Assembly: GCA_905221605.1 (NCBI GenBank)
Contig: CAJNDS010002104.1
Span: forward strand, 132,501-180,000
Source of the DNA: Symbiodinium natans
Taxonomy: Eukaryota > Sar > Dinophyceae > Suessiales > Symbiodiniaceae
Direction: 5' to 3'
DNA length: 47,500 bases
Shown here piece by piece: positions 40,281 through 47,500 of this stretch. Below the pieces are notes generated by a model, which did not search any database, was not told where the DNA came from, and was given only the letters and a program-made list of their open reading frames with translations. The position numbers and the translations under genes are program-made. Numbering within the stretch: the stretch's first letter is position 1; each line of letters starts with the position of its first letter.

Positions 40281-41647
40281 AGTGCGGCGTGTCTGTGCGC
40301 CGTGTCTGTGTCTGTGTCCGTGGCCTGTCCGTCCCAAGTCCGCGTCTGTGGTGTCCACATGTCTACATTCGGTGTGTCAGTGTGAGGAGGAGACGTAGCG
40401 CAAGCGCTGATGTTTGCATGTAGGTGCAATCACCACCATGCCATCCTCCGTCTCGATGTGGGGGTTTTCGAAATCCAGGGTCCCTTTTATAGAGGTTCCC
40501 AGAATAGGGATTGTATTGAGGGCTTCCCCTCCCCCCTCCCCAGGAAAAGATCCATGTCTCGCAGTTAAAACGGCGGTTCTTTAGCCCAGCGGCTCATGAA
40601 TCAGTTCTTCCGGGGGTGGCAGCCGTCGGAGCTCGGGAAGAAAAAACATGGCGCAGGCATGGGCGGTCTCGTGTTGAGAACCCGGCTTATCTCAAGTCAG
40701 TTGGGACTTCTTGCAGGAGTCTACTCTACATATTCTACATCCTGCCTCCTTTTGCAGCTGAAACCTCAAGAGTGGCCGTGCCAGTGAAACGGTTCAGTCT
40801 ACGGACCTTGGGCCACAAGCGCAGGATCGCAGGACTCGGCAGCCTACAGAGATACGAAACCCATGAAGCCCAGATGTAATGGACATGTGCTTGACGTTGT
40901 CCCTGAGAATCGGCTTGAACAAAGGGCGCCGGAGCTGCTGAAGGAACGGCAGTGGGAGCTGAATGATGAAGGCCGCGAAGCATTCCTTGACACTTGAGCA
41001 CGCTCAGGCATATGCATCTCTTGCAAAGCAGTGCATGATCACAGCTCATCCGTGTTCAGCCAAGTTGCCCAAGCATGCAGCCAGTGCCTGAACACATAGG
41101 GATGTCAACTGCTCGCCTCACTCAGTTGCTGCCAAGCAGCATAGCCGCATGATGCAGCGACGTGTGACGACGACCATGTCAGCACTGGTCCGCTAATGCA
41201 GGCGAAGCTGCGGAAGAGGATGAACAAACCAGGACACCACGTGTGGAATAGGCCTCAAAGGAACAGGCAAGGCCATGTGCTGCGACAGCGAAGCAGGTAG
41301 CAGCTTCTTGCAGGAACTGCTGCCGCGCCCCGCGGATAAGCTTCGACCAGACAGTAGAGGACTACGACCCTTATGGCACCTTCCAGAATGGGTGCTTTTG
41401 TTTTTTGTGGGCGGGGGGGGGGGTCTTTTTGACTCAAAAAATCTACCCTCCTTCCAGAATCATAACCAATGTAGCCTCTGAACCGACCCAAGGATTTCCT
41501 GGAAGCCCCTCTTTCCGATCTCTACATGCTCTTCCTTCCTGGAATCCTCCACATCGAGTCGGTATCGCCAAACAAAAGAAGACATGCTCAAGTACTTCTG
41601 CCTACCGCTCTTGGCGGAAGAGAACATCACTTTTCAACCCCATGTGC

Positions 41648-41749
41648 GGGGTTTCCGAAAATAAGGGTAAGCTTTTTGGGGGGTCCTAGAATAAGGAGTA
41701 TCGTTGGTGGATGATATTCGGGGCACCCCTGTTTTGGAAAAGCCCCCCC
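41648..41749. repeat. Foldback/MITE family C, copy 2
   Basis: GGGGTTTCCGAAAATAAGGG at the left pairs imperfectly with GGGGGGCTTTTCCAAAACAG read from the right end. Looser relatives lie near 31800-31925, 36679-36767 and 40457-40530. Confidence 0.55.
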
Positions 41750-42138
41750 ATATTACACGCTTTGTCGTCGACACCCACACAACATCATTCTGTGGACCGC
41801 TCTGAGTCTCGTAATGGAGATCCATAGCCTGGCCATCCAGACAATGGGGTTCTGTTTTTTGCACACTGAAGCTTGCACTGAGCAGACAGAGAGGCGGAGA
41901 GAGAGAGAGGGAACAAGCCGACAAGAGCTGAGAGCCCAGGTCTCAACTTGCTAACATGCAAGCTTAATTGATTCTGACCTTTGTGGCGTTCATTTACTTG
42001 AAATTGATTGGACGTTGATGTGAAACGCATTCCTTTCTTCCATGCCAACCCAGGCAAGGCCCACCGTGGACGAGGCCCAGCGGGGGCATCGGCTTCGCCG
42101 CTTGACTACCTCGGGGCGTGGTTCTGGATCCCAGGGCA

Positions 42139-42195
42139 CCCTAAACCCTAAACCCTAAAACCCGAAACCCTCTCTCTCCAAAACCCTAAACCCGA
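42139..42195 (-). repeat. Degenerate CCCTAAA array before the LINE
   Basis: Units are interrupted by CTCTCTCT and CCCGAAA. Confidence 0.85.
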
Positions 42196-42361
42196 GAACC
42201 ACATTTCAGGTGCTTCAGAATGCCTCAGAGATGCCCCGGCTCCGAAGAGGCACTTGAAGGCGCAAACCTGGGATGGCCTCGTTTGGAGGTTGGCACACGA
42301 AGGCTCAGGCTGTCAAAGGCAATGTCAGTGGGTAGATTACTAGTACTCCTCGCGCTAGTTC

Positions 42362-43213
42362 ATGGCCACTGGTCAGTCTGCACTCGCAAAGCTCCAAAGA
42401 TCCTCCCAACCTCCACCGAACGACGGCAAAAAGGCCAAGCTCCAGAATCCTGCATCCTCCAGCCTCAGTGTCGAAGAAAGACTCCGCCGACTGGAAGAAG
42501 GACAGAGCTTGCACAGCCAGGTCATTGTGCAGCAAGGGCATCGCTTGAATCGAGTAGAGGCCGCAGTGGAAGTAATCATATGGATTCAAGACAACAAGCT
42601 CAAGAAGATGGCCGCAGAAGCGCACAACATGTGGAAGGAAGCCAAGCCTCAGCAGGGGCCTCATCCTATGGGTGGGCATGGCCACGTGGTACATGCACTC
42701 ATTCTTCAGGCAAACATGGAGGCTATGAACAGCGCAAATCCAGATCAAGGCGAACAGATGAGAAGACATCCGCAGTTCAAAGCATTAAAACAATTCCTCA
42801 ATATTTCAGACGAGTCTCAGACCGTGGAAACAGTGACACAGTACCTCAACAGCATTCACGAAAGGCCCATGACGGAGTGCGTGCAAAGTTGCAGGCCAGT
42901 GTCAAAGCGAAAGATGACAGAGGACAAACCGTGGGGATGGAGCGTGATCTACGAGTCTGGTTTGGAGGGCAGCAAGCTGCGCGACTTCATGCTCACGTAC
43001 GCCCAGCCACTACATGCAGTGTTTGGACTGGTGAGTGTGAGGAAAGGTGTTCCACGCGAAGATCGCAATCTCAAGAAGGTTGCGGGGATGGTGGCACATT
43101 GGGGCAGCGTCGCTGCGCCAACAGAGGACGCAGAGGCACAAGAGGAGGAAGAGCTCGAAGACGATCTGTCCAAGCAGACGCCCATGAAGGATGGCAAGCG
43201 GGGAAGAAAGTAA
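42362..43213 (+). CDS. LINE ORF1-like protein
   Basis: 283 residues start at an ATG at 42362. Residues about 37-95 are heptad-like and charged (VEERLRRLEEG, HRLNRVEAAVEV), consistent with a coiled coil as in many LINE ORF1 proteins that bind RNA. The tail is very acidic (EEEELEDD) and ends in KDGKRGRK. I do not recognise the central part (GWSVIYESGLEGSKLRDFM). ORF2 is in another frame and its first ATG lies 93 bp after this stop. A frame downstream in the ORF1 register (about 43425-43617) also looks protein-like, so ORF1 may once have been longer. Confidence 0.6.
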   Translation: MATGQSALAKLQRSSQPPPNDGKKAKLQNPASSSLSVEERLRRLEEGQSLHSQVIVQQGHRLNRVEAAVEVIIWIQDNKLKKMAAEAHNMWKEAKPQQGPHPMGGHGHVVHALILQANMEAMNSANPDQGEQMRRHPQFKALKQFLNISDESQTVETVTQYLNSIHERPMTECVQSCRPVSKRKMTEDKPWGWSVIYESGLEGSKLRDFMLTYAQPLHAVFGLVSVRKGVPREDRNLKKVAGMVAHWGSVAAPTEDAEAQEEEELEDDLSKQTPMKDGKRGRK

Positions 43214-43305
43214 GAGCACTGCGGTACCAAAGAGCCAGACTTCGAAAGAAGACTGAGAAGTTCACTCCCAGCAGCCAGCAATTTCATGACACTTTCGTTG
43301 CCGAG

Positions 43306-46300
43306 ATGGCTTGTGCGGTCGCAAGTCCGCGCTGCCATGTGGCAGAGCCGAGCGTTTCCGCGCTGCCTGACGCGCGGATGGAGCCTTCTTCTTCGGGAGG
43401 CGAAAACGGCAGTCAGGTGATACCGCCAAGAACTCGGACAGCACTGCGTGGAGTGCGAAAGCAAAGCATTCGCAGAGCAGCTTATGCCGCAGCAGGTGGA
43501 CAAGCAGTCCAAATTAGAGGTCGCCAAGTTTCAGAAAGCAACTGGCGTGAGATTTTTCCTGGCATTTCCTTACCGCATCAAGATAGGACGCCTTCATCTC
43601 ACCCAGAAGGCCGTGCTGTGAAGAAAAGACCCGGGCAGGCACGTAGACACCTCGAAACACTTGTCTCCTTCAACGTGCTGTCAGCAAAAGAAGACAGCTG
43701 CAGCAACAAGAGTGCAGGCAGGTGGTTCCTCCTAGAAAGCGTCTTCTTTGAGAACAAGGTGGACGTCGCGATGCTGCAGGGGACCATGGAGACTGGTACA
43801 AGCAAGACGGTTGGCGAGCACTACGTCATTTACAAGCACGGAGCCTCAAAATGGAGGCCAGGATATGCAGCAGGAGTGGCCGTGATGGTTCGCAAAAACA
43901 GGCATGCAGGCGATGTTACTGTGCATAACATTTCAGAAAGGCTCATGTTTTTGGAGATCAAAGCTTCGAATAGACATGATGTCTACGGGTCGGGGTATGC
44001 TCCAGGAGAGTGGGACTCAGAGGAGGTCAGGACTAAGTTTTACGATCTCCTGCAGAGCACCATGGAAGCGCTGCCCGCGAGAGCAACAAAACATTTGGGC
44101 ATCGACAACAATGGCACAGTCTGCAAATGCGAGCCATGTTCAGGTAAGTGGGCCCAGGCTCCAGAAGGCCAGCCCTCTGCAAACGGACAGGCTCTACTGG
44201 ACATTTGCGAAGCAATGACGTTGCGGCTAGCCAATACTCATTTCCGGGACCCACACCTCAGCACCTGCTACACATATGGAAATGGCCAAGAACAATCACG
44301 TCAGATTGACTTCCTTGCGATTGACTGCAGGGACACCCAAGCGGTATGCCGCGCCCGGACTCAGCCACAATGGCCAGTACACCTTCGCTCGGATGGAAGA
44401 CTAGATCACGTGCCAGTTCTTGCTAAAGTGAGCTGCCAGAAGCCAAAAACAGCTCCTCAGCGGCAAGGCGTGAGATGGAACTGGGAGGCTCTCAGAGACC
44501 CAGTGGTCCTCCAACTCTTCAGACAGGATCTGGAGAGATTGTGCAAGGAGCAAGATGAACACCAACGAGAGGTCACTGAACATTGGGAATGGTTGAAACA
44601 GCAGCTTCAAGTTTTGCAGCAAAAGCATTTCTTCAAGCCTGATGACGGCATCCGCCAGCCGTACATCACCTCGCAGACGAAGGATCTCATTCATGAAAAG
44701 GCCCAATGTCTTAGATCGCTGCGCGAAGCTAGAGAAGCCTTTGATGCTGATACCGCAAATGAAGCAGCTCACCAGTCCTTTCTAGCACATCAAGCTGCGC
44801 TGAAAGAAGTGAATCGCAAAGTTCGTCAAGCAGTGAAGCTTGACAAGACATGCTGGATCGAAGAACTGGGAAAGGAAGCTCAATGTGCGGCGCAGAGCAA
44901 TGATTTTCGAAGGCTCTATGCAATTGAGCGGCGTTTGAGTGGCAGGAAAGTGCGTTCTCCAAAGGTTTACGTGCAGCTTGACTCCGGCAGAGCTGCCTTG
45001 ACTTCAGAAGCTGAACAGCAGGCGTGGCTCCAGCACGGTTTGCGGGTGTTCGGAGGCAGAGAAGTTTCTAGCTGTGAGCGACAATCGGGGCGATGCAGTC
45101 TCGAGGGTCATCTTGCTAATCCCCCAACTGCCCAGGAAATCCAAAAAAGCATTGGAGCCATGCGTGTCGGCAAAGCAACCAAGCCCGACGGCCCAGGAGC
45201 AGCTCTGCTAAAAGCAGGAGATGCTCCAATGCGATGCCTGCTGATGAAGTTTGCCCAGCACATCGTGGATAACCACGACGACGAAGAAGCTTGTGTCTGT
45301 GTCCCTAGTGAGCTTAGAGACCCTAGGATGGTTTGGATATGGAAGAAGAAGGGTGATATCCATGATCGTGATGTTTACAGGGGGATAGGATTGCGTCATC
45401 ACCTTTTCCAAGTCATCATAGGCGTCTATGCTTCGAGACTCAAACTTCTTCAACGCAGTGCTATTGATTATTGGCACTATGGGTATAGGGCAGGCAGTAG
45501 CCGTACACATGCAATCTTTGTAGTCAGGCATACTCTTTGGCGCCTCACCAAGGCAAAACAGTCTTGGGAATTGGTGCTGTACGACCAAACAAAATATTTT
45601 GACATGATCGATCGCTCGGACCTCATTCGGGATCTTCAGGATGCTGGGTTGGGGGTTAGTGACATCAAGGTTTTTGAGGCTACTCTTAACAAGTCGTGCT
45701 ATGAGTATGGTTCCAGCAACACCCGATACCAGCAGGTCCTAAAAGGAGTCGTCCAAGGAGGGAGGGAGAGTGCTATGCTTAGTTTGGGTCCCATGAATCG
45801 TACTCTCAGAGCCCTGAAACAACGTAGGCTTAGGAGGTTGGCCGGTTCTGGTGTTCCTAGTGTCTGTGTTAGGACGAACAGCCAAGCAAGCCTCACTCAC
45901 CCCACGGGCAATGCTGCTGCCGCCGACAAGAATTACGATCTCACTGACGCTGTGTACGCTGATGATGTTGCTAGCATTGTCTTATGCCCTACTCAGCATG
46001 TGGTGACCGAAATGCGGGATTTTTGTGAGGTCGCTGAGGGAGAAGGTCTGCTGCCAAACGTTGAGAAGTTTGAGAGAGTTAGGCGTTTCAATGGGGCTGG
46101 GGCTGAAAGGCTTCGGGATGATTCGGCTTACTCCGACCGTCTCCCTAATCGGCAGGGCACTGTGAAAGTTCAAGATAGCGTCAAGTATTTGGGTGACCAC
46201 TTAGACAACAGTCACTCAAACCGGCGAGAAATTGATCACCGACTTCGCTGCGCCCGTGCTGCTTTCAACAGTTTGGCCGCAAGGGTTTGGAAGAATCGAG

Positions 46301-47268
46301 GTCTGAAACCTGAGACGCTGAAAGTTCTGTATGCTTCGCTTGTCAGGTGTCACTTGGTGGGGGCCCTTGAATGTTATGCCTTGACCAAAAGCGAAACGGC
46401 CAAACTCGAAAGGCAGCAGAACGTTTTCCTCTGGAGACTGCACTGCTTTTGTCACGAGCTCCCCGCCGGGCCTGAAAAGTACAGAGACCGGCCCACGTCT
46501 GAGAGACTGCGAGAGTGGCTAGGGGTTCACACTGTTGAGTCGCAGCTGGTTGTGGCTAGAGTGTCGTGGTTGGTTGCTAGTAAGCTTGGTGGTCCTCCTC
46601 AGGTTTGGGGTCTCATTACTGGCATCTTTGACTTTGAAGACCAAGCCCCGCGCAGTCCATGGCACTTGCTCTGGGAAAGGGATCTGGGTCAGGTCAAAGC
46701 CGTTTTGGGCCCTGATCTTCCTGCACAGCAGACCGAACAGATTTTCCAGCATCTGACTCGGCTCAGTGAAGCCTCTCGCCAGAAGCTGTTGGCCAGATGC
46801 TTATCGTTTAGGAACTGGGAGACGCTTGACAGGGACGTGTTTTGTCCTGACTGTTCTTCTAAGTTTCTGGACCAACGGTGGCTTCGTTTTCACCAGAAAC
46901 GTGTGCACACGCACAGAGACCCTAACCCCGAAGATGCGCTCTTGGACATTGAAGCGTATAATCCGACCGGTGTCACTTGTCCTTGTTGTGGGTTTAAGTT
47001 CTCTTGTAGGGTTTCCTTGTTGCAGCACGTCAGAAAAAGAGCTGTTTGCAGGGAGGGTCTAAAGTGGATGTGGCAACAACACAGCAATGGAGTCACGCCT
47101 ACTTTCCCAATATGTGCACTGTCCGGCAAGGCAAAATCCAAGCGGGAAAGAGCCAGAATCCCCAACATGTGGAGGGAGCTTCTTGTTCGACGGCTCATAA
47201 AAGAAGTGCTGGCACAGGCCCAGTTCTTCAGAGATGAGCAGCGCGGAGCGCGCCATCAATCCCGCTAG
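43306..47268 (+). CDS. LINE ORF2: endonuclease-like, reverse transcriptase, C2H2 and C2HC zinc fingers
   Basis: I use the first ATG after ORF1, but the frame is open from 42220 and the true start is uncertain. The APE-type endonuclease region (43660-44430) shows SFNVLSAK, NGQALLDICEAM...LANTHF, RQIDFLAID and SDGRLDHVPV. The usual catalytic Glu of QET/QE is Gly in MLQGTM, and the GDFN motif is GIDNN. RT (about 45121-46089) has KKKGD...YRGIGL, motif A YDQTKYFDMID, GVVQGG and motif C YADD at 45955-45966. Two fingers end the protein: C-x2-C-x12-H-x4-H (46843-46908) and C-x2-C-x12-H-x6-C (46978-47049). The RT copies the element RNA at its target. No stop interrupts RT. Confidence 0.9.
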   Translation: MACAVASPRCHVAEPSVSALPDARMEPSSSGGENGSQVIPPRTRTALRGVRKQSIRRAAYAAAGGQAVQIRGRQVSESNWREIFPGISLPHQDRTPSSHPEGRAVKKRPGQARRHLETLVSFNVLSAKEDSCSNKSAGRWFLLESVFFENKVDVAMLQGTMETGTSKTVGEHYVIYKHGASKWRPGYAAGVAVMVRKNRHAGDVTVHNISERLMFLEIKASNRHDVYGSGYAPGEWDSEEVRTKFYDLLQSTMEALPARATKHLGIDNNGTVCKCEPCSGKWAQAPEGQPSANGQALLDICEAMTLRLANTHFRDPHLSTCYTYGNGQEQSRQIDFLAIDCRDTQAVCRARTQPQWPVHLRSDGRLDHVPVLAKVSCQKPKTAPQRQGVRWNWEALRDPVVLQLFRQDLERLCKEQDEHQREVTEHWEWLKQQLQVLQQKHFFKPDDGIRQPYITSQTKDLIHEKAQCLRSLREAREAFDADTANEAAHQSFLAHQAALKEVNRKVRQAVKLDKTCWIEELGKEAQCAAQSNDFRRLYAIERRLSGRKVRSPKVYVQLDSGRAALTSEAEQQAWLQHGLRVFGGREVSSCERQSGRCSLEGHLANPPTAQEIQKSIGAMRVGKATKPDGPGAALLKAGDAPMRCLLMKFAQHIVDNHDDEEACVCVPSELRDPRMVWIWKKKGDIHDRDVYRGIGLRHHLFQVIIGVYASRLKLLQRSAIDYWHYGYRAGSSRTHAIFVVRHTLWRLTKAKQSWELVLYDQTKYFDMIDRSDLIRDLQDAGLGVSDIKVFEATLNKSCYEYGSSNTRYQQVLKGVVQGGRESAMLSLGPMNRTLRALKQRRLRRLAGSGVPSVCVRTNSQASLTHPTGNAAAADKNYDLTDAVYADDVASIVLCPTQHVVTEMRDFCEVAEGEGLLPNVEKFERVRRFNGAGAERLRDDSAYSDRLPNRQGTVKVQDSVKYLGDHLDNSHSNRREIDHRLRCARAAFNSLAARVWKNRGLKPETLKVLYASLVRCHLVGALECYALTKSETAKLERQQNVFLWRLHCFCHELPAGPEKYRDRPTSERLREWLGVHTVESQLVVARVSWLVASKLGGPPQVWGLITGIFDFEDQAPRSPWHLLWERDLGQVKAVLGPDLPAQQTEQIFQHLTRLSEASRQKLLARCLSFRNWETLDRDVFCPDCSSKFLDQRWLRFHQKRVHTHRDPNPEDALLDIEAYNPTGVTCPCCGFKFSCRVSLLQHVRKRAVCREGLKWMWQQHSNGVTPTFPICALSGKAKSKRERARIPNMWRELLVRRLIKEVLAQAQFFRDEQRGARHQSR

Positions 47269-47419
47269 GATGCTGCAGCCTGAAGCATTGGGCCCCAGGG
47301 GCTGCTTCAGGCCTTCTTGGCGTTTGGCCTCAGAGGCAGCGCGCGTGGCACCGCAGAGCGGCAGTAACACACGCGCAGCGCCAGTTCGAGGCGGACCGCG
47401 ACGCTCTTTCAGAGTGAGG

Positions 47420-47439
47420 TCATGATGATGATGATGATG
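47420..47439 (+). repeat. LINE 3' terminal TGA repeat
   Basis: Six or so ATG/TGA triplets lie at the LINE 3' end. Short tandem tails of this kind are typical for LINEs that lack poly(A). Confidence 0.6.
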
Positions 47440-47468
47440 GTTGGCACACGGATGTGGGAAGAAGCTGT

Positions 47469-47500
47469 TTAGGGTTTAGGGTTTAGGGTTTAGGGTTTAG
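47469..47500 (+). repeat. TTTAGGG array at window end
   Basis: Four and a half perfect units run off the window. The orientation would fit a right chromosome end, but similar internal arrays make this undecidable. Confidence 0.9.

Larger units (their letters stand above)
33014..42138. other. Gene-poor region; only one possible exon
   Basis: Mixed unique DNA with short CA, TA and TATG repeats. Some minus-strand frames (34317-34625, 37912-38160, 38475-38738) look slightly protein-like and could be exons of an intron-rich gene, but I recognise none of them apart from the weak candidate at 35660-35704. Confidence 0.5.
42196..47441 (+). mobile_element. LINE-type non-LTR retrotransposon
   Basis: Two plus-strand ORFs (ORF1 and an endonuclease/RT ORF2) are followed by a 3' tail of TGA units (47420-47439), as in many LINEs. 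Telomere-like CCCTAAA repeats lie just upstream (42139-42195) and TTTAGGG repeats 27 bp after the tail, so the element sits in telomere-repeat-rich DNA. The exact 5' end is uncertain and no target duplication is obvious. Confidence 0.88.

Noticed and set aside
42220-43305. Upstream extension of LINE ORF2 to 42220
   Set aside because: It overlaps ORF1 in another frame and its composition (Arg, Gln, Ser rich) looks like an out-of-frame shadow.
47469-47500. True chromosome end
   Set aside because: Orientation fits, but only four to five units are visible and identical arrays occur internally throughout the window.

Overview
The window looks like nuclear DNA of a dinoflagellate. Both LTRs of its large retroelement carry a sense-strand piece resembling the dinoflagellate spliced leader (GCCA, three extra bases, then TTTTGGCTCAAG). 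Telomere-type TTTAGGG/CCCTAAA arrays are scattered in both orientations, gag- and pol-like genes are GC-rich, and recognisable cellular genes are almost absent. I cannot name the species.

Layout. 1-11,570 is gene-poor DNA with about thirty short telomere-like arrays, small foldback (MITE-like) elements and homopolymers. 11,571-13,230 is a microsatellite that changes unit stepwise (CA, 8-bp CA/GA units, CCCA, CGCA, CATA). 13,231-30,448 is one 17.2-kb LTR retrotransposon on the minus strand, with 294/297-bp LTRs about 98.6% identical by my hand alignment. 30,449-42,195 is gene-poor again: more telomere-like arrays, foldbacks, a tandem array at 31,954-32,561 and one possible short exon. 42,196-47,441 is a plus-strand LINE with ORF1 and an endonuclease/reverse-transcriptase ORF2. 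The window ends in TTTAGGG repeats.

The LTR retrotransposon is the centrepiece. In transcript order it has: a gag with two CCCH zinc fingers, a protease-like motif, a zinc-ribbon/membrane segment, the C-terminal half of a Ty3-like reverse transcriptase with RNase H, a hydrolase-like domain, integrase, a linker region, the N-terminal half of the reverse transcriptase (with YVDD), a Tpt1/KptA-like RNA 2'-phosphotransferase, and a third ORF with C2H2, RanBP2-type and SWIM-like zinc motifs, a membrane segment and a phospholipase-D/nuclease HKD-like domain. The reverse transcriptase is therefore split between motifs C and D, with its halves in reversed order about 5.5 kb apart.

Ten copies of a bulged hairpin, GCGGNCC-GTGTCCT-GGN'CGC, lie on the transcribed strand mostly at domain borders. 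One stem pair appears as all four Watson-Crick combinations, which is strong internal evidence that the fold matters. A split RT, repeated hairpins, a Tpt1-like enzyme (known for removing the 2'-phosphate left by RNA ligation) and a PLD-type nuclease together suggest, as inference only, an element that processes or re-joins its own RNA.

About seven frame changes occur inside the element. They may be real decay or assembly indels. The LTR similarity points to a fairly recent insertion.
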